Source: Sulfurovum sp.
Lineage (GTDB): Bacteria > Campylobacterota > Campylobacteria > Campylobacterales > Sulfurovaceae
Length of the DNA: 64,000 nucleotides
NCBI GenBank assembly: GCA_027049035.1
Contig: JALTVI010000090.1
Location: 1-64,000 of the forward strand
Direction of reading: 5' to 3'
The position numbers were made by a program, and so were the translations under genes. This document shows, one piece after another, positions 53,515 to 62,650 of this stretch (within the stretch, counting starts at the first letter, position 1; each line of letters begins with the position of its first letter). The notes beneath the pieces are model-generated. The model was given only the letters and a program-made list of their open reading frames with translations, made no database searches and was not told where the DNA came from.

Positions 53515-54174
53515 TTAAAACTTGTATGTCATACCAAAGTTCCATGTTGACAGGTCACTGTCAAATGAAACAGGTGTTCCCGATACGGTATCGCTGAAGC
53601 TTCCGCCATTATGCAGCTGGGTATAGTCTACAAAAATGCTTGTATGCTCAGAGAGTGCATAGGAGAGCCCAAGCCCCCACTGGAAATCACCGTCAACATC
53701 TGAAACTTTATAATCCGTACCACCAATACTTAACGATGCTTTATAGTCTGTCCAGCCGTATCCGAGAAGACCGTATGCGGTGATATTGTTAAACGAATAT
53801 TGGGGCTTGATGTAAAGACCGATATTGTCTCCATCTACATCAAACGAAATAGTATTTGTTCCAACAGACAGATCTCCTTCTGTCAGGTAGTGTGTCCAGC
53901 GTGCTTCAAAAGAGAGATACTCATTGTACTGATATCCGGCAATGAACACACCTGCACTCTCATCTGTTTCCAGGTTTGCATCCTGCGCCGCTCCGCCTAT
54001 TACAAAATTATCGAAATCTGCTGATGAAGCGGCATAACCGATACCCATATAGAATCCGCTGACATCAACCACTGGTGCTACCGGCTCCTCCACTACTGGC
54101 GCAATATCGCCTCCCGCTACCGCAAAGGTACCCATTGCTGCAATTGCAGCGATTGAAAGTGTTAACTTTTTCAT
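53515..54174 (-). CDS. Outer-membrane beta-barrel protein, OmpA/porin-like small barrel
   Basis: The 219-residue protein has a clear signal peptide (MKKLTLSIAAIAAMGTFAVAG), a Val/Pro-rich spacer (VVEEPVAPVVDVSG), then eight amphipathic strands such as GFYMGIGYAASSADF, SFEARWTHYL, NIGLYIKPQYSF and HTSIFVDYTQLH, ending in MTYKF, the terminal aromatic recognised by BamA. It matches the OMP-b-brl family of eight-stranded barrels. The gene is single, with TATAAA-type promoter at about 54209-54220 and GAGGAG before the ATG. Confidence 0.75.
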   Translation of the reverse strand: MKKLTLSIAAIAAMGTFAVAGGDIAPVVEEPVAPVVDVSGFYMGIGYAASSADFDNFVIGGAAQDANLETDESAGVFIAGYQYNEYLSFEARWTHYLTEGDLSVGTNTISFDVDGDNIGLYIKPQYSFNNITAYGLLGYGWTDYKASLSIGGTDYKVSDVDGDFQWGLGLSYALSEHTSIFVDYTQLHNGGSFSDTVSGTPVSFDSDLSTWNFGMTYKF

Positions 54175-54208
54175 TGTAAACTCCTCAGTTTTAAATTAAT
54201 CAACAGTT

Positions 54209-54220
54209 ATATTTTATATA
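54209..54220 (-). promoter_or_regulatory. AT-rich promoter of the OMP gene
   Basis: The minus strand reads TATATAAAATAT about 40 bases before the start, consistent with a strong -10 region. Confidence 0.4.
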
Positions 54221-54286
54221 AAAAATACATATGAGTCAAGTAATTTTGGGGAAAGTGGCTATATCCAAAAAAATGTCATCCTAATG

Positions 54287-54955
54287 TCATACATGTGCTA
54301 AACTTGTGCTATTTTTATGTAAAGTGCGCGATTCAAGACGGTAGACCTCATCGCAGCGTGCAGCGATCTGCAGATCGTGTGTTACCAGCAGCAGCGCGGC
54401 ATCGTGGCTCTGAATATAGTCAAAGAGCACCTCCATCACCAGCGATGCCGTTTCATTGTCGAGGTTGCCGGTAGGTTCATCTGCAAAGATAATGCGCGGC
54501 TTCTTGCTAAGTACCCTTGCAATGGAGACACGCTGCTGCTGCCCGCCGGAGAGTTCGCCTATCTTCTGCTCCATCAGCTCTGCGATCTCCAGCTTCTCAA
54601 GCAGAGCCATATCGACTTGCTCCTGGGCAAGCAGTGTGGCAACTTCGATGTTCTCCATCGCTGTCATCCCCTTGAAGAGGTAGTGAAACTGAAAGACGAT
54701 ACCGATATCGTAACGCCGTATGGCCTCTATGTCACTCTCGCTTTTACCGTAAACATCTTCGCCAAAGAGCGCCACACTCCCCTCGTTTGGCTTAATGAAC
54801 GTCGAACAGATGTGCAGCAGCGTCGATTTCCCCGACCCGCTGCGTCCGACAATGGAGAGGCTCTGCCCTGGATGCAGCGTCACATCGACACCGGAAAAGA
54901 GCAGCGTATCGAAACTGTGGGAAATCCCTTTGGCTTCAAGGAGAGGTTGGGACAT
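54287..54955 (-). CDS. lolD: ABC transporter ATPase, LolD-like
   Basis: The 222-residue protein has Walker [12 protein letters not shown] (about residues 37-47), the signature LSGGQQQR (about 139-146) and Walker [15 protein letters not shown] (about 159-172). Size and sequence ([22 protein letters not shown]) are like LolD, the ATPase that releases lipoproteins for outer-membrane sorting; MacB or FtsE types are less likely. A LolC/E permease gene is not adjacent. Confidence 0.82.
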   Translation of the reverse strand: MSQPLLEAKGISHSFDTLLFSGVDVTLHPGQSLSIVGRSGSGKSTLLHICSTFIKPNEGSVALFGEDVYGKSESDIEAIRRYDIGIVFQFHYLFKGMTAMENIEVATLLAQEQVDMALLEKLEIAELMEQKIGELSGGQQQRVSIARVLSKKPRIIFADEPTGNLDNETASLVMEVLFDYIQSHDAALLLVTHDLQIAARCDEVYRLESRTLHKNSTSLAHV

Positions 54956-54983
54956 AGGTGCACCTTTTTATTGGGTTTGGGGT

Positions 54984-54992
54984 ATTTTAGCA
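54984..54992 (-). promoter_or_regulatory. Extended -10 promoter of lolD
   Basis: TGCTAAAAT on the minus strand, about 30 bases before the lolD start. Confidence 0.5.
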
Positions 54993-55008
54993 TAAATTGG
55001 GAGTGTTG

Positions 55009-55038
55009 TTATTGGTATATTGGTGTATTGGTTATTGG
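55009..55038. repeat. Heptamer array, TATTGGT type, 4 units
   Basis: TTATTGG, TATATTGG, TGTATTGG, TTATTGG, directly upstream of the lolD promoter and abutting the AAAAATT array. Confidence 0.85.
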
Positions 55039-55043
55039 AAGGG

Positions 55044-55243
55044 AAAAATTAAAAGTTAAAAATTAAAAATTGTAGAAAATTTCTGATTTGCAGTAGATTC
55101 CTCACAGAGAGTGCAAGCACAAGGAGGGTTGTTGAGAGGGAGCATACGGTCAAGTATGTGCACCCCACTTGCGCTTTAGCGCCGGGGGTATCGGCATTTA
55201 GTGCCAGAACCGAACAAACTCCCTCAAAGATGCTGTGAAGCAG
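55044..55243. repeat. Repeat unit A: AAAAATT heptamers plus structured element
   Basis: Four 7-base units (AAAAATT, AAAAGTT, AAAAATT, AAAAATT; 55044-55071) lead into a segment beginning TGTAGAAAATTTCTGATTTG. The segment is shared with unit B (55277-55422) but carries two extra stretches of about 25 and 49 bases. No protein-coding gene is seen in 54993-55427. Confidence 0.85.
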
Positions 55244-55276
55244 AAGCTTCAAACCTTTTAGTTTGTCGTAGGTCAC

Positions 55277-55422
55277 AAAAGTTAAAAATTAAAAGTTAAA
55301 AATTAAAAAATTGTAGAAAGTGTAGAAAATTTCTGATTTGCAGTAAATTTGAGGGTTGTTGAGAGGGAGCATACGATCAAGTATGTGACCGAACAAACTC
55401 CCTCAAAGATGCTGTGAAGCAG
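55277..55422. repeat. Repeat unit B: AAAAATT heptamers plus structured element
   Basis: Four heptamers (55277-55304) and a 102-base segment (55321-55422). On the minus strand the segment folds as TTTGAGGG..CCCTCAAA, TTGTT..AACAA and CATAC..GTATG nested together. It lies 5 bases past the tsf stop, so in this copy it could serve as the tsf terminator or 3' UTR. Confidence 0.8.
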
Positions 55423-55427
55423 GAATT

Positions 55428-56480
55428 TTATGCCATTTGTTTGGCTACTTCGGCTGCAAAGTCTTCCTCTTCCACTTCAATCCCCTCACCCACTTCAAGA
55501 CGAGTGAACTTGGTGATCTTCGCTTTGCCGCCAGACTTCTCTTCGAAGTACTCACCTACGGTTTTGCTGTCATCCATGACGAACTTCTGGTCAAGCAGAC
55601 ACTGCTCCTGATCGAGCGTTGTGTTGTCGGAGATGAATCTTTCCAGTTTACCAGGCAGAATTCTGTCCCAGATCTTCTCAGGCTTGCCTTCAGCTTTGAG
55701 CTCCTCTTTGATCGCCTCTTCAGCTGCAGCGATCACTTCGTCGGTCAGCTGCGCTCTGGAGATATACTGAGGAATATTCTTCAGCGGCTTGCCGAGTCTT
55801 TCAAGCTCTTCGTTCTCTTTTTTGATCGCTTCGATTCTACCTTTGGTCTCTTCAGCGACATACTCAGGATCGAAATCTTTGTAAGTCAGCGTCTTAGGCG
55901 CCATTGCAGCTGCGTGCATTGCGATCTCTCTGAGTACCGGAGTGATCTTTTCGCAAGTCTCTGCATCGTCACACTCAGCCGCGATGATAACACCGTTCTG
56001 ACCGTTAGAGTGTACGTAACCGCTTACGGCAGTCTTTTCGTCACCCTTGATGAGATCGGCACGTCTTACAACGAGGTTCTCACCAATAATGGCGATGTTC
56101 TGTGCAAGGAATTCGCTGAACGGCTGTCCGTTGATCTCGGAAGCGTTGATCGCTTCTGCATCCTCAAGATCGTTTGCAAACGCATGCTCGATCACTTCGT
56201 TCATCAGGTTCTTGAACTTGTCGTTTTGTGCAACGAAGTCAGTCTGTGAGTTGATCTCGACAATGACCGCTTTTGGTCCTTCGACTTTGACACCGATAGC
56301 ACCTTCAGCAGCGGTTTTGCTTGCTTTCTTTGCAGCAGCACCGATACCCTGGTCTCTGAGCCACTCGACCGCTTTGTCCATATCACCGTCTGCGGCAGTG
56401 AGGGCTTTTTTACAGTCCATCATTCCCGCATCAGTCATTTCACGAAGTTTTTTGATATCTTTTGGTCCGAAATTTGCCAT
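55428..56480 (-). CDS. tsf: Elongation factor Ts
   Basis: EF-Ts recycles EF-Tu by GDP release. The 350-residue protein has KKLREMTDAGMMDCKKAL (about residues 10-27), the family start, then GAIGVKVEGPKAVIVEINSQTDFVAQNDKF (about 60-90), the TDFV motif that touches EF-Tu. The length fits Campylobacterota EF-Ts. It is one base behind rpsB. Confidence 0.96.
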   Translation of the reverse strand: MANFGPKDIKKLREMTDAGMMDCKKALTAADGDMDKAVEWLRDQGIGAAAKKASKTAAEGAIGVKVEGPKAVIVEINSQTDFVAQNDKFKNLMNEVIEHAFANDLEDAEAINASEINGQPFSEFLAQNIAIIGENLVVRRADLIKGDEKTAVSGYVHSNGQNGVIIAAECDDAETCEKITPVLREIAMHAAAMAPKTLTYKDFDPEYVAEETKGRIEAIKKENEELERLGKPLKNIPQYISRAQLTDEVIAAAEEAIKEELKAEGKPEKIWDRILPGKLERFISDNTTLDQEQCLLDQKFVMDDSKTVGEYFEEKSGGKAKITKFTRLEVGEGIEVEEEDFAAEVAKQMA

Positions 56481-56481
56481 A

Positions 56482-57480
56482 TTACGCCTCCGCCAGTTCT
56501 TTTGCGTGTGCTACAGTCTCTTTGAAGTCGCCTTTGAAGCTGTACTTCTCTTCCATTACCTGAATCTGCTCATCAGTCATATTTGCAACGTCCGCGAATG
56601 TGTGGAACCCTTCGTTGTTGAGCTTTTCAGCGTAGACTTTGCCTACACCCTTGAGCTTTGTCAGGTCATCGCCTTTTTTCTCTGCTGCCGGTGCCGCTTC
56701 TGCTTCAGGTGCAGCTGCCGCTTCCTCTTTCGCTTCGCTTACTACCTCTTCAACTTCCGCTGAAGATGGTGCTTCCTCTACCGCTTCACCGTTTGCTTCC
56801 GCGTATGCCGCTTTACCTTCGATGATCGCATCAGCAATCTCTCTACAGAAGAGGTTGATAGAACGGATTGCATCGTCGTTACCCGGAATAGGATAATCTA
56901 CCATATCAGGGTCACAGTTGGTATCGAGTGGCGCGATAACTTTCATACCGAGTCTTCTTGCCTCTTTAACCGCGATGTGCTCTTTGACTGCATCGATGAC
57001 AAACAGCATGTCAGGCAGTTTTTTCATATGTCTGAAACCTTCGAGGTAAGAGTTGAGTTTCTCTTTCTTTCTCTTGAGCATCAGCGCTTCTTTTTTTGTA
57101 AGAAGGTCGATCTGGCCGTTCTCTTCCATCTGCTCGATGATTTCGAGTTTTCTGATAGATTTTTTCATAGTTGGGTAGTTTGTCAGCATACCGCCGAGCC
57201 ATCTCGTTGCAACGTAAGGCATACCTGCTCTCTCTGCGTGCTCTTTGACTGCCTGGCGCGCCTGCTTTTTGGTACCGACGAAGAGTACGGTCTGGCCTTC
57301 TGCCGCTGCGTCTCTAACGACATTGTATGTATATTTGAAGTATCTGAGTGTCTTTTGAAGATCGATGATGTAGATGTTCTTTCTTGCACCGAAAATGAAT
57401 TTCTTCATTTTTGGATTCCATCTTCTAGTCTGGTGTCCGAAGTGAACGCCGCACTCCAGTAGGTCTTTCATTGTTACCAT
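56482..57480 (-). CDS. rpsB: Ribosomal protein S2 with a C-terminal helix-hairpin-helix extension
   Basis: Residues 1-228 are a normal S2 ([65 protein letters not shown]-like). A further about 40 residues form an acidic, alanine-rich linker ([22 protein letters not shown]), and residues about 269-332 form a compact domain with [20 protein letters not shown], a helix-hairpin-helix signature. S2 is usually about 240-260 residues, so the tail is an addition. HhH modules bind nucleic acid; a role in rRNA or mRNA contact is inference. The leader holds GAAGC/GCTTC at about 57514-57528. Confidence 0.93.
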   Translation of the reverse strand: MVTMKDLLECGVHFGHQTRRWNPKMKKFIFGARKNIYIIDLQKTLRYFKYTYNVVRDAAAEGQTVLFVGTKKQARQAVKEHAERAGMPYVATRWLGGMLTNYPTMKKSIRKLEIIEQMEENGQIDLLTKKEALMLKRKKEKLNSYLEGFRHMKKLPDMLFVIDAVKEHIAVKEARRLGMKVIAPLDTNCDPDMVDYPIPGNDDAIRSINLFCREIADAIIEGKAAYAEANGEAVEEAPSSAEVEEVVSEAKEEAAAAPEAEAAPAAEKKGDDLTKLKGVGKVYAEKLNNEGFHTFADVANMTDEQIQVMEEKYSFKGDFKETVAHAKELAEA

Positions 57481-57627
57481 AATTTTCTCCTTGGTATAAC
57501 TGTTAAATGTAAGAAGCCGATCGCTTCACAGTGGTTTGAGCCCTCTGTAGTCCTTAACGCACAATGCGCAACCGTTCAAGGAATAACTACATGTGTATTT
57601 TCCAACCCGTACAGAATTGGGAACGCG

Positions 57628-57633
57628 ATTATA
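57628..57633 (-). promoter_or_regulatory. Promoter -10 box of rpsB-tsf
   Basis: TATAAT on the minus strand within GGTATAATCGCGTTCC, the same 16 bases as at the rpsP promoter. The leader to rpsB is about 140 bases. Confidence 0.65.
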
Positions 57634-57703
57634 CCGAAATGTATGTTAAGATTTTTTGAAATGAAGAAAAGTGTTCCGGCACAGAGACCGGAACAGTAGC
57701 ATA

Positions 57704-58174
57704 TCAGGCGTTCTGAAGCTCGGAAAGCTTCTCCTTGACCGCTTCTACATGCCCTTTGACACGCACCTTCTCCCACTTTGCGGCGATCTTACCGTCAGGG
57801 TCGATGATGAACGTGGAGCGTACCACACCCATATACTCGCGCCCATAGTTCTTCTTCAGCTGCCATACACCGAACATCTGGCACACCTCTTTCTCCTCAT
57901 CGGCCAGCAGGGTGATCTTCAGCCCCTTCTTCTCGATGAAGTTGCGGTGCTTCTTGGGTGAGTCGGGGCTTACACCCAGTACCAGCGCATTGAGCCCCTC
58001 GAAATCGGGCAGCGCTTCGGTAAACTCCAGCGCCTCTGTCGTACAGCCGGGGGTGTTATCTTTGGGGTAGAAGTAGAGCACAATCCACTTGCCCTTGATG
58101 TCTCTAAAGCAGATCTCCTCTTCATCCTGGTTTGGCAGACAAAAATCTGGTACCGTATCACCAACATTCAACAT
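57704..58174 (-). CDS. bcp: Thioredoxin-dependent thiol peroxidase, Bcp/PrxQ type
   Basis: The start at 58174 has GAAGGAG eight bases upstream and gives 156 residues beginning MLNVGDTVPDFCLPN. The peroxidatic cysteine is in DNTPGCTTEALEF (about residues 39-51). The residue five positions later that is the resolving Cys in E. coli Bcp is not Cys here, so this is a 1-Cys type or uses a distant cysteine. It reduces hydroperoxides in the cytoplasm. Confidence 0.92.
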   Translation of the reverse strand: MLNVGDTVPDFCLPNQDEEEICFRDIKGKWIVLYFYPKDNTPGCTTEALEFTEALPDFEGLNALVLGVSPDSPKKHRNFIEKKGLKITLLADEEKEVCQMFGVWQLKKNYGREYMGVVRSTFIIDPDGKIAAKWEKVRVKGHVEAVKEKLSELQNA

Positions 58175-58194
58175 AAAAAACTCCTTCACATTTG

Positions 58195-58215
58195 AATTTT
58201 TAACTTTTAATTTTT
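58195..58215. repeat. Heptamer array, AATTTTT type, 3 units
   Basis: AATTTTT, AACTTTT, AATTTTT; the reverse complement of the AAAAATT/AAAAGTT family next to tsf. It lies between bcp and the divergent small gene. Confidence 0.75.
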
Positions 58216-58238
58216 AATTCATTCGGTAGTATATCAAA

Positions 58239-58454
58239 ATGAATGAAAAAAACGGACCCGACAAAGCCAAACTGCTCGAAGAGATCGAAAAACTGATCGC
58301 ATACGGCAGAGAGGAGCCCACCATCAACCCCGATCTGCTCGCTTATCTGAGCGTGGAAGATCTGATCAATATCAAGCGCAAACTGCTTGAGCGTGCAGGT
58401 ACCCTCTCCGAAGAGGACAAAGCGTGGCTTGAGCAGTTCAAAAAGTATGAGTGA
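58239..58454 (+). CDS. Small helical protein of unknown function
   Basis: The 71-residue product is charged and helical (DKAKLLEEIEKLIAYGREEP, LLAYLSVEDLINIKRKLLER, EEDKAWLEQF) with no signal or membrane segment. Codon use is coherent and the frame fills the gap between bcp and the reductase gene, facing the reductase. The ribosome binding site is weak, so the start is uncertain. No family is recognised. Confidence 0.6.
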   Translation: MNEKNGPDKAKLLEEIEKLIAYGREEPTINPDLLAYLSVEDLINIKRKLLERAGTLSEEDKAWLEQFKKYE

Positions 58455-58459
58455 TATAC

Positions 58460-60091
58460 TCAATCATCCCACAAAGCGTGCATCATCACTTTGATCGCCT
58501 CTGCATAGTTCTCGCTCTCTGCAACATCGGGGAAGTCCTCACACGCCTTGAGCCTTTCATAGAGCACCGCTTCAGACGTTTTTTGCAGTTTCGGCGGCCT
58601 TTTGAGGTAAAGCTGTGAGAGATACCACAGCAGCACGAACGCACTGCTGTGGCCGTTGAGGTATGCCGCACAGAACGCCTCAAAATCCCTCTCATCGCTT
58701 GCTTCGAAACTCTCGATGACCGTCTCAAGCAGTTGCCGTAGGCGCTTCAGCGGTACGGAGGGGAAGATGAGCCGTGCAGGTGTACCACCGCTGCTGTAGG
58801 CTCCTCCCAGATAGACGCGTGCAGCTTTTTGGGTGTCGCCAAAAAGATTGGTGCGCAGCCCTACCAGCCCGATGTCGCAGTTGTGGTGCCTGCCACACCC
58901 CTTCAGACAGCCGCTGAAGCCCACCTGGATATGGCGCTTCTCGATCTGCTCCAGCGGAAGATAGGCTGTATCGGCTTTGATATCCCACAATGAAAGCGCA
59001 CAGTAGCGGCTGCCAGCACAGGCGGTCACCTGCGATGCGGCGGGTACAGGCTTGAAAGGGACGACCGGCTCCTTCAAGCCCACAAGGTAGAGGTTCTGGT
59101 CTACCCCAAAGCGTATGGAGAGTGCCTCCTCTATGGCGAACTTGGCAACTGCTTCAAGCTGTGCTACATCCATCTTGCCATACACACTCTGTACGCAGCA
59201 GCCGTAGCTGCCATCCATAAGTGGCATAAAAGTTTGCGGTACGCTTTTTTGCTGTACCCTCTTTCCTGCAGTCTCCAGTGTAAAATCACAGTAGGATGCA
59301 ATGTAGTCCCTTACTTTCTCCATCCCCACCGCTTCGATGAGATGAAAGAGGCGTGTTTTGGCACGGCTCTGGCGCAGCCCGTGTTCACGAAACGTTTTGG
59401 CAACGGCAAGAAAAAGTGCCGGCACCTGTTGGGGCAGTACAAAGATATTCGCTGGCTGCGCACTTTCGGAGTTCTTGCCGCCAAGGTAAAGGTTGAAACC
59501 CCACTGCCCCTCTTTCTGCGCCAGCGCAAAATAGAGGTCGTTGCCGTAAAAGTGGGTATGGGTCGTTTCGCTGCCACAGATGGCGGTATTGAACTTGCGC
59601 GGAAGCGTGCCCATCCATTCGGGATTGTTCAGAACACTCGCCTGAATCTTCTCAATGAGCGGGTAGGTCTCTATGCGGCTTGAAGCAAGCAGGCCGTCGT
59701 AGGGGTCGGTAACGATATTTCGGAAGTTGTCTGTCAGCGTCTGCAGTGTCGTTACACCCGCTTCAAGCAGTTTTTTCCATATCGCCAGCACATTTTGGGC
59801 ACGCAGACCGTGCAGCTCAAGCTGTGCTCGTGCCGTCAGCACTACCTCAAGTCCCTCTGTTTTTGCGATTTTTACAATGTTAAGAAGCTGCTGCGCTCCC
59901 ATACGCCCGCCGGCAACGCGCACACGCAGCATAAAATGTTCGGGACGGAGTTTGTTGTTGTAGATACCGTAGTTTTTGAGGTAGAAACGGTCTGCCTCCT
60001 CTAGGCTTGCAAAATCGAGTGAATCCAGTTTCTGTCTGTATTCAAAAGGACTGAGCGACGCTTTGAGCCGTTCGATTTTGTTCAGTTTCAT
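58460..60091 (-). CDS. Siroheme [4Fe-4S] sulfite/nitrite reductase
   Basis: The 543-residue protein has two ferredoxin-like repeats and the cofactor motifs TACAGSRYCALS (C-x5-C, about residues 365-376) and FSGCLKGCGRHHNCDIG (C-x3-C, about 404-420), which hold the [4Fe-4S] cluster coupled to siroheme. The N-terminal NKLRPEHFMLRVRVAGGRMGAQQL fits NirA/CysI-type enzymes. It reduces sulfite to sulfide or nitrite to ammonia; the exact substrate cannot be read. The start overlaps the Deg protease gene by 4 bases. Confidence 0.87.
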   Translation of the reverse strand: MKLNKIERLKASLSPFEYRQKLDSLDFASLEEADRFYLKNYGIYNNKLRPEHFMLRVRVAGGRMGAQQLLNIVKIAKTEGLEVVLTARAQLELHGLRAQNVLAIWKKLLEAGVTTLQTLTDNFRNIVTDPYDGLLASSRIETYPLIEKIQASVLNNPEWMGTLPRKFNTAICGSETTHTHFYGNDLYFALAQKEGQWGFNLYLGGKNSESAQPANIFVLPQQVPALFLAVAKTFREHGLRQSRAKTRLFHLIEAVGMEKVRDYIASYCDFTLETAGKRVQQKSVPQTFMPLMDGSYGCCVQSVYGKMDVAQLEAVAKFAIEEALSIRFGVDQNLYLVGLKEPVVPFKPVPAASQVTACAGSRYCALSLWDIKADTAYLPLEQIEKRHIQVGFSGCLKGCGRHHNCDIGLVGLRTNLFGDTQKAARVYLGGAYSSGGTPARLIFPSVPLKRLRQLLETVIESFEASDERDFEAFCAAYLNGHSSAFVLLWYLSQLYLKRPPKLQKTSEAVLYERLKACEDFPDVAESENYAEAIKVMMHALWDD

Positions 60092-61545
60092 TGTGCTGTG
60101 TTGTTGGAATCTCTCAAATCTTCCGAACGGTCATACTCCACATTGTACTTTTCGAGAATCTCGCGCTGTTTTGCCATCGCCTCTTTTCGGTCTATGATCA
60201 CCTTGACACCGTCGTTGTCCTCGAGCAGATAGTAGGGCTCCTTGTTCTGCTGCATCAGGGCGAAGAACTCCTTGAAGTTCTTGAAAGGTTTGCCGTTGAC
60301 CTTGTCTATCACCCACATACCGAAATTGTTGTCGCCGCGGCTGATGTCCGAGGCAAGCACCTTGAGGAGCACCACCACCTCCTCTTTCTCTTTGGTCTGC
60401 CACTTGGAGGCAAGGTAGCTGAGTTTCAAGCGGTTGCGGTTAGTAGAGCGGATGAGATTGCGTGTCAGCGGTGAGAAGACATAACCGCCGTAGATGGCGT
60501 AGGTCGGCATCACATCATAGCGGGTGGTCTTGACAAGGAACATATCATCCCCCGTCTTTGTCAGCGGCACCTCCACCTCCATCGCTTTGCCCTTTCGGAT
60601 AATGCTGAGCCTGACCTTCTCTCCCATCTGGTGTGCATCGACAAAGTAGTAGAAATTGGTGTACTCATGCCGCCTGAACTCCACCGTGCCGTCATTTTCG
60701 ATGTTGTGGCCGTCTATGGCGGTGATGATGTCGTTCTCCTTCAAAATACCTTCGGCAGGAGAGCGGTAGACGACCTTGTCGATGACCTTTCCGGTAATGT
60801 TCTCATCCAGCCCGTAGTAGCGCCGCATCGCCGGATTTTCAAGCTTCTGTGTGCCAAGTCCAAGGTCTGCGAAACCGTCGTAATGTCCGTCTTTCATATC
60901 GTCGATGAAGTGTTGCACCATTGTCACTGGCACAAGATAGCCGATATTCTGCGACTTGGTAATCACCTGCATCACCACGCCTACAATTTTGCCATCAGAG
61001 AGTGCCGGGCCACCGGAGTTTCCGGGATTGACCGCCGCATCGACCTGCACTGCAAGAAAGCTCTCGCCGCTGTGGGCGTAGGTGTGGTGTTCGACACGCG
61101 ATACCACACCGATGGTTGCCGAAAGGGTACTGCCACCCATAGGGTAGCCGTAGACGACGATCTGCTGCTCCACTTCGGGCAGTTTGCCAAACTTCAATGG
61201 CGTCACGCCTTTAAAAAAGGCTTTGTCTTTGACCTTCAGCAGTGCCAGATCAGCCTGGTGTGAAACCGCATAGACCGTAGCGATATAGCGTTTACGCTCT
61301 CCGTAGCGCTGCACCTCCATAAAGGCCTGGTTGGCAACCACGTGGGCATTGGTAAGGATGTATCCGCCTTCGATGATGGCACCCGAACCCGTAAAGCTCT
61401 GCATTGCAGAATCCCAGGGGGAGAGGTAGTTGGGAATCTTCGCTACCGTGTAGATCTTGACAATGGCCTGTTTGGTCATATCTTCTTTGTCACTGCCACC
61501 TAAAAGCATCAGTGTTGCAAAGAGCAGACTCCATACAATTTTCAC
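60088..61545 (-). CDS. Exported Deg-type trypsin-like serine protease with PDZ domains
   Basis: The 485-residue protein has a signal-like N-terminus (IVWSLLFATLMLLGG). The catalytic triad is visible: His in ILTNAHVV (about residue 68), Asp in ADLALLKV (about 98) and Ser in NPGNSGGPAL (about 178). One PDZ domain (about 260-330, SPAEGILKENDIITAIDGHNI) and a second region with a PDZ-like segment (NFGMWVIDKVNGKPF) follow. It resembles plant-type Deg9/Deg10 proteases rather than DegP. It may remove damaged periplasmic proteins. Confidence 0.85.
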   Translation of the reverse strand: MKIVWSLLFATLMLLGGSDKEDMTKQAIVKIYTVAKIPNYLSPWDSAMQSFTGSGAIIEGGYILTNAHVVANQAFMEVQRYGERKRYIATVYAVSHQADLALLKVKDKAFFKGVTPLKFGKLPEVEQQIVVYGYPMGGSTLSATIGVVSRVEHHTYAHSGESFLAVQVDAAVNPGNSGGPALSDGKIVGVVMQVITKSQNIGYLVPVTMVQHFIDDMKDGHYDGFADLGLGTQKLENPAMRRYYGLDENITGKVIDKVVYRSPAEGILKENDIITAIDGHNIENDGTVEFRRHEYTNFYYFVDAHQMGEKVRLSIIRKGKAMEVEVPLTKTGDDMFLVKTTRYDVMPTYAIYGGYVFSPLTRNLIRSTNRNRLKLSYLASKWQTKEKEEVVVLLKVLASDISRGDNNFGMWVIDKVNGKPFKNFKEFFALMQQNKEPYYLLEDNDGVKVIIDRKEAMAKQREILEKYNVEYDRSEDLRDSNNTAQ

Positions 61546-62000
61546 GATTTCTCTCCTTGTTTGAGTTGCAGAAAGGTTTCGGCATCGATCACTTCGATGC
61601 CGCGTTTTAGTGCCTCTTTGGCCATCAGACCGGCAGCTTTGTCGCTGAGCAGCTCTTTCTGCTGATTGTAGCAGCGTGCCGAACAGACACCGCAGCTTGG
61701 GCTTCTGTCCTTTCCGACAAAGAGCGCAATATCCGGATGCACATCGAAAAAGGCTTTGGCATACGCTGTCACCGGATCAGAGAGATCTTCGCCCGTTGCA
61801 TTGGAAAGTGCCCGAATCCCCTCTGGGGTTTCAACCAGGTCCATTGTCGGCCGTGGGGTGCCAAAAGCATCATCTTCAGGGCAGAAAGGAATCAACTCCA
61901 CCTCACCCAACGCTTCAAGCAGCGCATCGTTGCGGTTGTCACTGCCGTCATAGCGGCACGCTTCGCCAAGCAGGCAGGCGGAGATAGCGACCTTTTTCAT
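61542..62000 (-). CDS. DUF523 protein
   Basis: The 152-residue protein has the family motifs SACLLGEACRYDGSDN (residues 7-22), PFCPEDDAFGTPRP and SPSCG (about 103-107) with conserved cysteines that may bind metal or a cluster. Function is not established. Overlaps at both ends (4 bases with the Deg gene) indicate an operon. Confidence 0.87.
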   Translation of the reverse strand: MKKVAISACLLGEACRYDGSDNRNDALLEALGEVELIPFCPEDDAFGTPRPTMDLVETPEGIRALSNATGEDLSDPVTAYAKAFFDVHPDIALFVGKDRSPSCGVCSARCYNQQKELLSDKAAGLMAKEALKRGIEVIDAETFLQLKQGEKS

Positions 62001-62483
62001 TTAGAAAAGAAAGAGCAGCAGGTATACCCAGATGCCCGTCAGTGAAGTCAGCGCAATGCCGATGAATGTTCGCACTCCCGCCTTTCGGTGCGCATCGGAG
62101 CCTACACCGGGCAGAATACCCCCGCGGCGGTACTCCCGCCAGGCACGCAGCAGTGTCGATGCCCAGATGCCAAGCGTCACTGTGGCAATGACAATATGTA
62201 CCATCAGTACAACAAAGAGATAGTTGTGGGAGACGTGGGTATTCTGCACGAACGCCTCATACCCGCCGCCAAGGCGCACACCATACTCGAAGTAGCCCAC
62301 TACCACAAGCGAAACGACAAAAATAACGCCCTGCACAATGCCGTGGAGTGTGTAGTACCCCCTGCGGGCTAAAGCGATGGCCACACCTACCAGCAGCGGC
62401 AGGAGTGCCACCACAAGGGTAACAAAATCCATAAAAAAGGGGGCTTTGGTGCCCAGAAATCCGGGCTGGAACATATAGTCCAT
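62001..62483 (-). CDS. DUF420 membrane protein
   Basis: The start at 62483 follows CAGGAGTGAAA and gives 160 residues beginning MDYMFQPGFLG. Four helices are predicted (FFMDFVTLVVALLPLLVGVAIAL, GVIFVVSLVVVGYF, YLFVVLMVHIVIATVTLGIWA, FIGIALTSLTGIWVYLLLFLF) with conserved histidines in the second to fourth (HGIV, THVSHNYL, HIVI), as in DUF420, whose relatives occur near haem-copper oxidases. The gene abuts DUF523. Confidence 0.82.
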   Translation of the reverse strand: MDYMFQPGFLGTKAPFFMDFVTLVVALLPLLVGVAIALARRGYYTLHGIVQGVIFVVSLVVVGYFEYGVRLGGGYEAFVQNTHVSHNYLFVVLMVHIVIATVTLGIWASTLLRAWREYRRGGILPGVGSDAHRKAGVRTFIGIALTSLTGIWVYLLLFLF

Positions 62484-62520
62484 TTTCACTCCTGAAAAAT
62501 CTTTTGCATTCATCTGTTAA

Positions 62521-62620
62521 GGAATCGGTGGCTTTATCGCAGTGTATCCCCTTGTGGGATAGCCCCGCCTGACGCTTTCTTGCTGTATCACACTTGGGCG
62601 AAGCTAAAGCTATCGCTTCC
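62521..62620. repeat. Structured direct repeat, copy 1
   Basis: About 100 bases, about 88 percent identical to 62651-62752. It contains TATCCC/GGGATA and GAAGC/GCTTC hairpins. No gene is present between 62514 and 62781. Confidence 0.8.
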
Positions 62621-62650
62621 ATCTCTCCGCTATTTCTCTTCCATTAATCT

